This document shows, in pieces, positions 25,283 through 34,105 of a stretch of 64,000 bases of DNA. The DNA is taken from the NCBI RefSeq assembly GCF_032337115.1, contig NZ_JAVXZY010000002.1:751852-815851 (forward strand). Reading direction: 5' to 3'. Source of the DNA: Roseateles_C aquae. GTDB lineage: Bacteria > Pseudomonadota > Gammaproteobacteria > Burkholderiales > Burkholderiaceae_C. The notes beneath the pieces are model-generated. The model saw only the letters and a list, made by a program, of their open reading frames with translations. It was not told where the DNA came from and made no database searches. Made by a program: the position numbers and the translations under genes. Position 1 is the stretch's first letter. Every line of letters begins with the position of its first letter.

Positions 25283-26278
25283 ATGGACGACGAAGGTGTA
25301 GAACACGCCGCCATCCTGCTGATGTCCCTCGGCGAGGAAGAAGCCTCCGAGGTCTTCAAGCATCTGGCGCCCAAGGAAGTGCAGAAGCTCGGCGAGACCA
25401 TCGCCAAGCTGAAGGTGGTCAAGCGCGAACAGGTCGAGCAGGTCATCAACAAGTTCGACGCCGTTGCCGAGACGCAGAGCATGCTGGTCAACGACACCGA
25501 TGAGTACGTGCGCACCGTGCTGCGCAAGGCGCTCGGCGAGGACAAGGCCAATCTGCTGCTCGATCGCATCCTGCAAGGCAGCGATGTGTCCTCGATCGAA
25601 AGCCTCAAGTGGATGGACGCCAGCTCGGTGGCCGAGCTGCTGCGCAATGAGCACCCGCAGATCATCGCCGCCATCCTGGCCCACCTCGACTTCGACCAAA
25701 CCAGCTCGGTGCTCAAGCTGTTCACCGAGCGCCAGCGCAACGAGGTGCTGATCCGCATCGCCACGCTGGATGGCATCCAGCCGATGGCCTTGAAGGACCT
25801 GAACGAGGTGATGAGCCAGATCCTGGCTGGTGGCGACCGCATGAAGAAGAGCTCGCTGGGTGGCGTGAAGACCGCCGCCGAGATCATCAACATGATGGGC
25901 TCCAGCGTCGAGGCCTCGGTGCTGGACTACATCCGCGAGGCCGACGGCGACCTGGCGCAGAAGATCATGGACAACATGTTCACCTTCGACGATCTGGAAA
26001 AGATCGACGACAAGGGCATCCAGTCGGTGCTCAAGGAGGTGCAGTCCGAGTCGCTGGTCGTCGCGCTCAAGGGCGCCGGGCCGGAGCTGCGCGAAAAGAT
26101 CTTCCGCAATATGTCCACCCGCGCGGCCGAAACGCTGCGCGAGGACCTCGATTCGCGCGGCCCGGTGCGGCTGTCCGAGGTCGAAGGCGAGCAGAAGGAA
26201 ATCCTCAAGATCGTTCGTCGCCTGGTCGACGAAGGTCTGATCGTGCTCGCCGGTGGTGGCGACGACCAGTTCCTGTGA
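25283..26278 (+). CDS. fliG: Flagellar motor switch protein FliG
   Basis: FliG generates torque by contacting MotA and couples the C ring to the MS ring. The 331-residue protein has the N-terminal FliF-binding domain, the middle domain with the EHPQII motif near residue 125, and the C-terminal charged helix (about residues 270-300: KIFRNMSTRAAETLREDL). AAGGAG lies 8 bases before the ATG. Confidence 0.98.
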   Translation: MDDEGVEHAAILLMSLGEEEASEVFKHLAPKEVQKLGETIAKLKVVKREQVEQVINKFDAVAETQSMLVNDTDEYVRTVLRKALGEDKANLLLDRILQGSDVSSIESLKWMDASSVAELLRNEHPQIIAAILAHLDFDQTSSVLKLFTERQRNEVLIRIATLDGIQPMALKDLNEVMSQILAGGDRMKKSSLGGVKTAAEIINMMGSSVEASVLDYIREADGDLAQKIMDNMFTFDDLEKIDDKGIQSVLKEVQSESLVVALKGAGPELREKIFRNMSTRAAETLREDLDSRGPVRLSEVEGEQKEILKIVRRLVDEGLIVLAGGGDDQFL

Positions 26279-26348
26279 GTAGGCGGTGCGCAATGCAACA
26301 GCCCTCCCCCCCCACGACGCCGGCGATTGGCGCGGCCAGGGTGCGAGC

Positions 26349-27137
26349 ATGACGCCGCGCCCGCCCCGCCAGGTGCCTCCGCCGGTGCGACCGGACGGCA
26401 GCACCACGCGCACCAGCAGCTACAGCCGTTTCATCCCGCGCGAGGAGCTGCAGGATTTCGCTGCCTGGAATCCGGATGCCTTTCAGGGCGTGGCCAGCCC
26501 GCGGCCGCCGGTCAGCGCGCCGGCCGCGCCCGCCGCTGCTCCAGCCGCCCCCGAGGCCCCTCCGGAACCCGATATCGGCGAGCTGCTGCATGAGGCGCGC
26601 CAGACCGGCTACCAAGATGGCTACCGCGACGGCATGGCTGCGCTGGACGCCTTCAAGCAGAGCTTTGCGCAGCAGATGACGGCGCAGATCGGCGCCCTGA
26701 TGCAGGCCTTTGATGATCAGTTCGCCGAGCTCGAAGGCCAGCTGGCCGAGACGCTGGCCCGCTGCGCCGTCGAACTGGCACGCCAGGTCGTGCGCAGCGA
26801 GATCAGCCAGCGCCCCGAGCACATCGCCCGCGTGGCCCACGATGCCGTCGAAGCCTTGCTGGTCTCGGCCCGCCATGTGCGCGTGCGCGTTCACCCGGAC
26901 GATCTCCCCCTGGTGCAGGAAGGCGCCGGCGAAGAGCTGCGCGCCCGTGAAGCCCAGCTGCTGCCCGACCCCAGCATTGCCCGCGGTGGCTGCAAGGTCG
27001 ACTCGGACATCTCCAGCGTCGATGCCACGCTGGCCACCCGCTGGCAGCAAACCATGGCCGCGATGGGCCAGGCCTCGCTGTGGGAAGACCGCCGTGGCGG
27101 CGACGAGCTGCCGGCTGACCGGGAGGAGCAGCCATGA
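26349..27137 (+). CDS. fliH: Flagellar export ATPase regulator FliH
   Basis: FliH holds FliI inactive until docking at the export gate. The 262-residue protein starts with a Pro-rich N-terminus with the FLiPREEL element (SRFIPREELQDFAAW), a Pro/Ala-rich spacer, then coiled coil (about 90-150) and the conserved C-terminal domain that binds FliI. The ATG at 26349 is preferred; a GTG at 26286, giving 21 more residues, cannot be excluded. The stop codon overlaps the fliI start. Confidence 0.9.
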   Translation: MTPRPPRQVPPPVRPDGSTTRTSSYSRFIPREELQDFAAWNPDAFQGVASPRPPVSAPAAPAAAPAAPEAPPEPDIGELLHEARQTGYQDGYRDGMAALDAFKQSFAQQMTAQIGALMQAFDDQFAELEGQLAETLARCAVELARQVVRSEISQRPEHIARVAHDAVEALLVSARHVRVRVHPDDLPLVQEGAGEELRAREAQLLPDPSIARGGCKVDSDISSVDATLATRWQQTMAAMGQASLWEDRRGGDELPADREEQP

Positions 27138-28600
27138 TGGCCGGCTTCGAACAACGGCAGGACCCACAGCAAGCCCGCGCCGAGCGCCTGGCCCGCTGGG
27201 ATCAGTACCTCGGCGATCTGCAAGCCTTTGCCAGCGCACCGGTGCCGCTCGAGTCGCAGGGCAAGCTGGTTCGCGTGGCCGGCCTGGTGCTGGAAGCCAC
27301 CGGCGTCAAGGTGCCGGTGGGCTCGGTCTGCCAGATCCATATGCCCAGCTCGGCCAGCAATCCGCGCCGCGGTCAGGCCCCGGTGAACGCCGAGGTCGTC
27401 GGCTTCTCCGGCGATCGCGCCTACCTGATGCCGACCGACGAGGTTCACGGCCTGTCCAGCGGTGCCATGGTGCTGCCGCGCCCCGCCGCGCTGCACGGCC
27501 CCAAGCTTGGCGAGGAACGCCACCCCTGGCGCCGCGACGAAGACCGCGGCCTGCACCTGCCCATGGGTGATGGCCTGCTCGGTCGCGTCGTCGATTCGCA
27601 CGGCCATCCGCTGGATCGCCGCGGCCCGCTGCAAGGCGTGCATGCGGCGCCGATGGTGCGCCGCCCGATCAACGCGATGGACCGCGATCCGGTGCGCACC
27701 CCGCTGGACACCGGCGTGCGTTCGATCAACACCATGCTGACCGTCGGCCGCGGCCAGCGCCTGGGCCTGTTCGCCGGTACCGGCGTCGGCAAATCGGTGC
27801 TGCTGGGCATGATGGCCCGCTACACCGAGGCCGATGTGATCGTCGTCGGCCTGATTGGCGAACGCGGCCGCGAAGTCAAGGAATTCATCGAAGACATCAT
27901 TGGCGAGGATGGCCTGGCCCGTTCGGTCGTTGTCGCCGCCCCGGCCGATGCGCCGCCGCTCTTGCGCATGCAGGGCGCGACCTACGCCACCGCCATCGCC
28001 GAACATTTCCGCGACCAGGGCCTGCATGTGCTCTTGCTGATGGATTCGCTGACCCGCTATGCGATGGCCCAGCGCGAGATCGCCCTGGCCATCGGCGAGC
28101 CACCGGCCACCAAGGGCTATCCCCCGAGCTGCTTCGCCAAGCTGCCCCAGCTGGTCGAACGCAGTGGCAACGGTCTGCACGGCGAAGGCTCGATCACCGC
28201 CTTCTACACCGTGCTGTCCGAGGGCGACGACCAGCAAGACCCGATCGCCGACGCCGCGCGCGGCATCCTGGACGGCCATATCGTGCTGTCGCGCGAGCTG
28301 GCCGAGGCCGGCCACTACCCGGCCGTCGACATCGAGCGTTCGATCTCGCGCGTGATGACCAACGTGGCCAGCAAGCCGCATATCGAGTCGGCGCGGCGCT
28401 TCCGCCAGCTGCTCGCGAAATACAACAAGGCGCGCGATCTGATCCAGCTCGGCGCCTACGTACCCGGCCACGACCCCGAGCTCGACCTCGCCGTGCGCCT
28501 GCACCCCGATATGCAGCGCCTGCTGCAGCAAGACATGCACAGCCCCGCCGAACTGGCCACCAGCATTGCCCAGCTCAATGCGGTCATCAATGGCGGCTGA
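27134..28600 (+). CDS. fliI: Flagellar export ATPase FliI
   Basis: FliI is the hexameric F1-like ATPase that unfolds and delivers export substrates. The 488-residue protein has a Walker A motif (GLFAGTGVGKSVLL, near residues 212-225), Walker B (LLLMDSLTRYAMA) and the conserved GEPPATKGYPPSCFAKLPQL region. It overlaps fliH by four bases. Its last codons carry the -35 of a possible internal sigma-28 promoter. Confidence 0.98.
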   Translation: MMAGFEQRQDPQQARAERLARWDQYLGDLQAFASAPVPLESQGKLVRVAGLVLEATGVKVPVGSVCQIHMPSSASNPRRGQAPVNAEVVGFSGDRAYLMPTDEVHGLSSGAMVLPRPAALHGPKLGEERHPWRRDEDRGLHLPMGDGLLGRVVDSHGHPLDRRGPLQGVHAAPMVRRPINAMDRDPVRTPLDTGVRSINTMLTVGRGQRLGLFAGTGVGKSVLLGMMARYTEADVIVVGLIGERGREVKEFIEDIIGEDGLARSVVVAAPADAPPLLRMQGATYATAIAEHFRDQGLHVLLLMDSLTRYAMAQREIALAIGEPPATKGYPPSCFAKLPQLVERSGNGLHGEGSITAFYTVLSEGDDQQDPIADAARGILDGHIVLSRELAEAGHYPAVDIERSISRVMTNVASKPHIESARRFRQLLAKYNKARDLIQLGAYVPGHDPELDLAVRLHPDMQRLLQQDMHSPAELATSIAQLNAVINGG

Positions 28601-28613
28601 GAACTGCCGATAA
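28587..28613 (+). promoter_or_regulatory. Possible internal sigma-28 promoter before fliJ
   Basis: TCAATGGC, 11-base spacer, GCCGATAA. The -10 is perfect, the -35 is weak. It lies across the fliI stop codon, 28 bases before fliJ. Confidence 0.45.
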
Positions 28614-28641
28614 ACAGAACACCAGGCTTGGAGTCACACCG

Positions 28642-29106
28642 ATGAGCACCACACACGCACTGACCCTGTTGCTGGAACGCGCCGAATCGGAGCGCGACGA
28701 AGCGCTGCGCGCGCTGCAGGATGCCCAGCAGCAGGCCAACGCCGCGCGCGACCAGCAGGGCCAGCTGGCCCAGTACCGCAGCGAATACCAGCAGCGCTGG
28801 ACGGCCACCTTTGCCCGCGCCACCACGGTGGACATCCTCGGCTGCTATCAGAACTTCAGCGGCCGCTTGAACCAGGCCATCGATCAGCAAGGTCTGATCA
28901 GCGTTCACGCCGACCGCCGCGTCGACATGGCCCGCGAAGTGCTGCGTGAGCGCGAGCTGCGCGTCGCCTCGGTGCGCAAGCTGCTGGAGCGCCGCCGCCT
29001 CGATCAGCTTCGCCTGGCCTCGCGCCAGGAGCAAAAGGCCAGTGATGAGCAGGCCGCCCGCACCGCCTATGCCAGCCAGCACGGCTTCATGCGCCTGAGC
29101 GCCTGA
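28642..29106 (+). CDS. fliJ: Flagellar export chaperone-escort FliJ
   Basis: FliJ is the coiled-coil stalk of the export ATPase and carries chaperones back to substrates. The 154-residue protein is a long antiparallel coiled coil (LLERAESERDEALRAL...; LRERELRVASVRKLLERRRL) of family length (about 147). GGAG precedes the ATG. Confidence 0.93.
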   Translation: MSTTHALTLLLERAESERDEALRALQDAQQQANAARDQQGQLAQYRSEYQQRWTATFARATTVDILGCYQNFSGRLNQAIDQQGLISVHADRRVDMAREVLRERELRVASVRKLLERRRLDQLRLASRQEQKASDEQAARTAYASQHGFMRLSA

Positions 29107-29141
29107 GCGCCACATCCGACCGACTACAAGCCGCCCCCACC

Positions 29142-30533
29142 ATGAACAAAATCGCCACCAGTCCGGCCACTCTGAGCAGCGCTGTGGCGGGCCTCGCCGG
29201 CACGGCCGGCCGCGCTGCCACTGCCAGCAACGCCGCTGCCGCCGGCAGCGCCAGCTTCATGCAGCTGCTGCGCGATAGCAGCCAGCCGGCCATGCCGCCC
29301 GCAGCTCCGGCGCCCGCACCTGTTCCTGCAGCTCAGACAAGCACGCCAACGCCTCAGGCGGCCGCACCCGCCCCTGGCAGAGATGCCCGACCAGCGCCAG
29401 GCACCGAGCACAATGCCGAGGACGGCCGCCACACGATGCCAGCACGACTGCCAGGCAACACACCCGCCAAAGCCAGCAGCGCTGAGGCCAGCAAGGCGGC
29501 GAAGGCCGCCGGCAGTGCCGGCGACAAGAGCGCCGCGACTGGCAGCGCCAAGACTTCGGCCCGTGGCGACGCTGACGACGCTGGAACAGCCAGCACGCGC
29601 TGCGAGGACACCGGTGAGCTGACACAGGACGGCGACGACAACACGACTGCAGCTTCTGACGCTGGCCAACTCGCCGCGCAAGCCGCCGCCGGCAACCCGC
29701 AAGCCCCGGCGGCATCTGCGCCCGGCCTGTTACTTGCTGAACAACGCCCAGCAGCGTCTTTGGCACGCGCTGGCAACAACCAAGACCACATGACTGCCGC
29801 CTCGGAGTCCGATGACGCCGAGGCCACGCAGCGTCTGGGCGCCGCGCCCCAGAGCGACTCAACGCCTCTGATGGACAAAAGCAGCGCCAGCCCTGGAAGC
29901 AAGCCTGCGCTGGCCGAACAGGTGCTGGCCATCGTCAGTGGCCGCGCTGAAGCAGGCGCCAAGCTTGGCAGCTCAACGGGTGCCGCAGCGAGCGAATTCG
30001 CCGGTGCCCTGCAAGCCGCGCAAGGCGCATCGAGCGCCAAGCTCGAACGCAGCTCGGCTCAAGGCATCGCCGCGCCCCGTGAGTACAGCATCGACGCGCC
30101 GCTGTACAGCGACGACTTCGCGCCACAAATGAGCGCCAGGCTGAGCCTGGCCGCCGCGGACGGCGTCCAGCAAGCCCTGCTCAACTTGAATCCTGCCGAG
30201 ATGGGCCCGGTGCAGGTGCAAATCGTGCTGGATGGCCAGCAGGCACAGATCAGCTTCGTCAGCGATCAGCCGGACACTCGCGCCGTTCTCGAACGCAGCC
30301 TGCCCGAGCTGGCGGCGGCCCTGCGCGACAACGGCATGACGCTCAGTGGCGGTGGCGTCTTCAGCCAATCTCAGCAGGGCCAGGCGCGGCAGGAAGGCCG
30401 CAATGCTGACGCCGGCTCGCGCGCGATTCTCGGCGGCGGCAGCAGGCCAGACGATTCGGTCCAGCCGCTGATGGCAGCGCTGCCAACGCCGGCCACACGC
30501 GGCTCACGCGGCGTACTTGATCTGTTTGCTTGA
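29142..30533 (+). CDS. fliK: Hook-length control protein FliK
   Basis: FliK measures hook length and flips FlhB specificity. The 463-residue protein is Ala/Ser/Pro-rich and unstructured for about 330 residues, then has the compact hook-length domain (LNPAEMGPVQVQIVLDG, IRFVSDQPD-type segment, LERSLPELAAALRDNGMTLSG; about residues 345-420). The low-complexity N-terminal part is the molecular ruler type. Low sequence conservation outside the C-terminal domain is normal for FliK. Confidence 0.93.
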   Translation: MNKIATSPATLSSAVAGLAGTAGRAATASNAAAAGSASFMQLLRDSSQPAMPPAAPAPAPVPAAQTSTPTPQAAAPAPGRDARPAPGTEHNAEDGRHTMPARLPGNTPAKASSAEASKAAKAAGSAGDKSAATGSAKTSARGDADDAGTASTRCEDTGELTQDGDDNTTAASDAGQLAAQAAAGNPQAPAASAPGLLLAEQRPAASLARAGNNQDHMTAASESDDAEATQRLGAAPQSDSTPLMDKSSASPGSKPALAEQVLAIVSGRAEAGAKLGSSTGAAASEFAGALQAAQGASSAKLERSSAQGIAAPREYSIDAPLYSDDFAPQMSARLSLAAADGVQQALLNLNPAEMGPVQVQIVLDGQQAQISFVSDQPDTRAVLERSLPELAAALRDNGMTLSGGGVFSQSQQGQARQEGRNADAGSRAILGGGSRPDDSVQPLMAALPTPATRGSRGVLDLFA

Positions 30534-30616
30534 GGCTGCGCAGGGCTCAAATCGCCGGCGCGTGTGAACATGGACGCGATTGCCCTGCTTATCAGGCCAT
30601 GCCGAACGCCCAGGAC

Positions 30617-30627
30617 TCCGAATAATC
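30617..30627 (+). promoter_or_regulatory. Shared TCCGAATAATC motif upstream of fliL
   Basis: This is the second copy of the 11-base motif seen before fliF, here 66 bases before fliL in a 160-base gap after fliK. It suggests a separate promoter for fliLMN. Confidence 0.4.
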
Positions 30628-30693
30628 CATCATAGGGGTCACCATTGCGTCAGGCTGGCGCGCTACTGACCCAGTCGAGTTCAAGGAGTTCAA

Positions 30694-31281
30694 ATGTCTG
30701 CAGCAGCCGCACCGGCCGATGCCGCCCCGAAAGGTGGCGGCAAGAAGAAACTGATCATCATCATCGCTGCGGTGCTGCTGCTGGTGCTCGGCGGTGGCGG
30801 CGCGGCCGTGCTGATGATGAAGAAGAAAAAGGCGGCCGAGGATGAGGAAGGCGCTGACGCCGCGCCGGCCGAGCAACATGCGCCTGCGGCCCACGCCAAG
30901 CCGGGCACGCCGCCCACCTTTGTGCCGCTGGACCCCTTCACGGTCAATCTGGCCGACAAGGAAGTCGATCGCTATGCGCAGATCGGCGTCACGCTGGAAG
31001 TCGCCGACCCGCATATGGCCGACACCATCAAGGCCTATATGCCGGCGATCCGCAGCAATGTGCTGATGGTGCTGTCGCACAAGACGTCGGAAGAACTGCT
31101 GACCCGCGAAGGCAAGGACAAGCTGGCCAAGGAAATCCTGCGCGAGTCGGTGCGCCCGATGGGCATCGAGCTCGACGACGAAGAGGAAGAAGACCCAAAG
31201 CCGAAGAAAAAGAAGAAGAAAAAAGCCCACGTCGAAAGCCCCGTCACCCAAGTGCTGTTTTCCACCTTCATCGTCCAGTGA
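30694..31281 (+). CDS. fliL: Flagellar basal-body protein FliL
   Basis: FliL surrounds the stator and supports torque. The 195-residue protein has one N-terminal membrane helix (LIIIIAAVLLLVLGGGGAAVL), a Lys-rich stretch, an Ala/Pro linker and a periplasmic domain (about 75-195) with FVPLDPFTVNLADKEVDRY and RSNVLMVLSHKTSEELLTREGK. A Lys/Glu-rich low-complexity segment (EEDPKPKKKKKKKAH) near residue 165 interrupts the C-terminal domain before VTQVLFSTFIVQ. AAGGAG lies 5 bases before the ATG. Confidence 0.95.
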   Translation: MSAAAAPADAAPKGGGKKKLIIIIAAVLLLVLGGGGAAVLMMKKKKAAEDEEGADAAPAEQHAPAAHAKPGTPPTFVPLDPFTVNLADKEVDRYAQIGVTLEVADPHMADTIKAYMPAIRSNVLMVLSHKTSEELLTREGKDKLAKEILRESVRPMGIELDDEEEEDPKPKKKKKKKAHVESPVTQVLFSTFIVQ

Positions 31282-31378
31282 TCATGTTCCCCCGCACTGA
31301 CTTCATCCACCAGGCCCCGCTGGGCCCGCAGGCCTGCGCCCATCCGGGTGTTACCGCATGCGTTGACGGAGTGCTGGC

Positions 31379-32383
31379 ATGAATCAGCAGATCCTGTCGC
31401 AAGACGAAGTCGATGCACTGCTGCAAGGCATTACCGGCGAGAGCCAGAAGCTCGAGGCCGAGGAGGTCCAGCAGGGCGGCATACGCGACTACAACCTGGC
31501 CAGCCAGGAGCGCATTGTTCGTGGGCGCATGCCCACGATGGAAATCATCAACGAGCGCTTCGCCCGCAATATCCGCATCGGCCTGTTCAACTTCATCCGC
31601 AAGAGCCCAGAAGTCGCCATCGGCGGCATCAAGGTGCAGAAGTACTCGGCCTTTTTGCGCGAGATCGTGGTGCCGACCAACTTCAACATCGTGTCGGTCA
31701 AGCCATTGCGCGGCTCCGGCCTGATCGTCTGCGATCCGACGCTGGTGTTTGCGGTGATCGATTCGCTGTTCGGCGGCATCGGCAAGTTCCATGCGCGTAT
31801 CGAAGGCCGCGATTTCTCGCCAACCGAGCAGCGCGTCATCCTGCGCCTGGTTGAGGTGATCACCGCCGAATACCGCAAGGCCTGGACCGGCATCTACCCG
31901 CTGGAGCTGGAATACCAGCGCTCGGAAATGCAGCCGCAGTTTGCCAATATCGCCACGCCCAGCGAGATCGTCGTGTCGACCTCGTTCACGCTGGAAATCG
32001 GCGAGACCAGCGGCACCGTCTATTTCTGCATCCCCTACTCGACGCTGGAGCCGATCCGGGATGTGCTGTACTCGACCACCGTCGGCGACTCCTCCGAGCC
32101 CGACCGGCGTTGGGTCAATCTGCTCAAGCACCAGCTGCAATCGGCCGAGGTCGAGCTGGTGGCCGAGCTGGCCAATGCGCCGGCCACGGTCGAGCAGTTG
32201 CTTGCCTTCAAGCCCGGTGATTTCATCGAGCTGGACCTGGAGCCCCTGATCAAATCCAAGATCGACGGCGTGCCCATTTTTGACTGCCACTACGGCACCT
32301 CCAATGGCAAGTACGCGCTCAAGGTCGAACAAATGCTGACCGGCCCGGACACGGGCTGGCTGGGAGCCCGCAATGTCACCTGA
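31379..32383 (+). CDS. fliM: Flagellar motor switch protein FliM
   Basis: FliM binds CheY-P and sets rotation direction. The 334-residue protein has the N-terminal CheY-binding peptide LSQDEVDALLQGI (residues 5-17), the CheC-like middle domain and a C-terminal SpoA domain. It overlaps fliN by 11 bases. Confidence 0.98.
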   Translation: MNQQILSQDEVDALLQGITGESQKLEAEEVQQGGIRDYNLASQERIVRGRMPTMEIINERFARNIRIGLFNFIRKSPEVAIGGIKVQKYSAFLREIVVPTNFNIVSVKPLRGSGLIVCDPTLVFAVIDSLFGGIGKFHARIEGRDFSPTEQRVILRLVEVITAEYRKAWTGIYPLELEYQRSEMQPQFANIATPSEIVVSTSFTLEIGETSGTVYFCIPYSTLEPIRDVLYSTTVGDSSEPDRRWVNLLKHQLQSAEVELVAELANAPATVEQLLAFKPGDFIELDLEPLIKSKIDGVPIFDCHYGTSNGKYALKVEQMLTGPDTGWLGARNVT

Positions 32384-32816
32384 CGAACCCTCCATGGACG
32401 AACAGGACGCCATGGCGGCCGAATGGGCCGCCGCACTCGCCGAAGCCAAGCAACCCGAGCCCGAAGTGGCCAGCGAGGTGCAGACGCAGCCCGAACAGGT
32501 CGCGCCCGCCTCCTTCACCAATTTCGCGCCCACGCCCGGTGGCATGCCGGGCAGCGACATCAACATGATTTTGGACATCCCCGTCCAGCTGACTGTTGAG
32601 CTGGGCCGCACCCGCATCCCGATCAAGAACATCCTGCAGCTGGCGCAAGGCTCGGTGGTGGAACTCGACGCCTTGGCCGGCGAGCCGATGGACGTGCTGG
32701 TCAACGGTTATCTGATCGCCCAGGGCGAGGTGGTGGTGGTGAACGACAAGTTCGGTATCCGGCTGACCGACATCGTCACGCCGTCCGAACGGATGCGCCG
32801 GCTGAGCAAGGCCTGA
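32373..32816 (+). CDS. fliN: Flagellar motor switch protein FliN
   Basis: FliN forms the base of the C ring and docks export complexes via FliH. The 147-residue protein has an Ala/Gln/Pro-rich N-terminus and a C-terminal SpoA domain (about 65-147) with ILDIPVQLTVELGRTRIPIKN and GYLIAQGEVVVVNDKFGIRLTDIV. A strong terminator follows. Confidence 0.97.
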   Translation: MSPDEPSMDEQDAMAAEWAAALAEAKQPEPEVASEVQTQPEQVAPASFTNFAPTPGGMPGSDINMILDIPVQLTVELGRTRIPIKNILQLAQGSVVELDALAGEPMDVLVNGYLIAQGEVVVVNDKFGIRLTDIVTPSERMRRLSKA

Positions 32817-32868
32817 TCAGGGCCAGGCCACAGCGGCCATCACGCCGGCACGGCGCAGCCGCATGATC

Positions 32869-32893
32869 AAGAGGCCCGCCGGGCCTCTTTTCC
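32869..32893 (+). terminator. Rho-independent terminator after fliN
   Basis: AAGAGGCCC (32869-32877) pairs with GGGCCTCTT (32881-32889), followed by TTC. It lies between fliN and fliO, 41 bases before the fliO ATG. The export-channel genes therefore depend on read-through or on a promoter I could not identify. Confidence 0.7.
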
Positions 32894-32933
32894 ATCGAGT
32901 CCCACAGCGCCCGAACGCCCAGAATCGGGCGCC

Positions 32934-33302
32934 ATGAACAACCCATTCCTGCCTTTCGTCTGGTTCCTGGCCATCGTGGCCATGATTCCGGTGGCGCTGT
33001 GGCTGCTCAAGCGCACGCCGATGGGCTCGGCGTTGAGCCAAGGCCAGATGCGCACCGTGGCCGTGCTGCCGCTCGCGCCCAACCAGAAGCTGGTCACGGT
33101 CGAGGTGGGCCAGGGCGAGGACAAGCGCTGGCTGGTGCTCGGTGTCAGCGGCCAGCAGATCAACACGCTGCACGTGATGCCGCCGCAGCCGGAGGCGCCC
33201 GGCAGTGCGAGCATGGCTGGCACGAGCTTTGCGGAGCAGTTGCGCGGCCGCCTGAGGGCCGGCCGCGACAGCAAGAACGCAGGAGACGGCGATGCGGCCT
33301 GA
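32934..33302 (+). CDS. fliO: Flagellar export component FliO
   Basis: FliO is a small inner-membrane protein that helps FliP assemble. The 122-residue protein has one N-terminal membrane helix (LPFVWFLAIVAMIPVALWLL) and a cytoplasmic SpoIIIAC-like domain (VAVLPLAPNQKLVTVEVG). It overlaps fliP by 11 bases. Confidence 0.88.
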   Translation: MNNPFLPFVWFLAIVAMIPVALWLLKRTPMGSALSQGQMRTVAVLPLAPNQKLVTVEVGQGEDKRWLVLGVSGQQINTLHVMPPQPEAPGSASMAGTSFAEQLRGRLRAGRDSKNAGDGDAA

Positions 33303-34080
33303 GCCCCAGCGCCTTTTCTTCAAGCTGCCGCACTGGGCCAGGCAAGGCCTGACCCTATCGCTGTTATCGGCCTGGGCTGGAGCGGCTTTAGCGCAAGCGG
33401 CCCCGCCGCCAGCCAGCCTGCCGCTGCTGGTCGGCCAGGGCGCTGGTGGCAGCTACTCGGTGCCCATCCAGACCCTGCTGTTCTTCACCGCGCTCGGTTT
33501 TCTGCCCGCCGTACTGCTGATGATGACCGGCTTCACCCGCATCGTCATCGTGCTGTCGCTGATGCGCCAGGCGCTGGGCACCCAGGCGGCGCCACCCAAC
33601 CAGGTGATCATCGGCCTGTCGCTGTTCCTCACCTTCTTCGTGATGAGCCCGACGCTGGACAAGGTCTACGCCGAGGCCTGGCAGCCCTACTCGGCCGGCA
33701 GCATTGCCTTTGACGAAGCGCTGGCCCGCGCCGAAGTGCCGATGCGCGGCTTCATGCTGAAACAGACTCGGCAGGCCGATGTCGCCTTGTTCAGCCGCCT
33801 GGCCAAGCTGGACCCCGGCATCAAGCCCGAGACCGTGCCCTTCAAGGTGCTGGTGCCGGCCTTTGTGACCAGCGAGTTGAAGAGCGCCTTCCAGATCGCG
33901 TTCCTGATCTTCATCCCCTTCCTGGTCATCGACATGATCGTCAGCAGCGTGCTGATGAGCCTGGGCATGATGATGCTGTCTCCAGTGCTGGTCGCCCTGC
34001 CCTTCAAGCTGATGCTGTTCGTGCTGGCCGATGGCTGGAATCTCTTGCTCGGCTCGCTCGCCGCCTCCTTCGCGAGCTAA
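33292..34080 (+). CDS. fliP: Flagellar export channel protein FliP
   Basis: FliP is the core subunit of the export channel. The 262-residue protein has an N-terminal signal peptide (LLSAWAGAALAQA), then GALGFLPAVLLMMTGFTRIVIVLSLMRQALGTQ-type helices and a large periplasmic loop (about 115-165), and two C-terminal helices. Length matches FliP. A sigma-28-like sequence on the opposite strand lies within its first 100 bases. Confidence 0.97.
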   Translation: MRPEPQRLFFKLPHWARQGLTLSLLSAWAGAALAQAAPPPASLPLLVGQGAGGSYSVPIQTLLFFTALGFLPAVLLMMTGFTRIVIVLSLMRQALGTQAAPPNQVIIGLSLFLTFFVMSPTLDKVYAEAWQPYSAGSIAFDEALARAEVPMRGFMLKQTRQADVALFSRLAKLDPGIKPETVPFKVLVPAFVTSELKSAFQIAFLIFIPFLVIDMIVSSVLMSLGMMMLSPVLVALPFKLMLFVLADGWNLLLGSLAASFAS

Positions 34081-34105
34081 GGCACCCACTTCACGAGAGG
34101 CCCCC

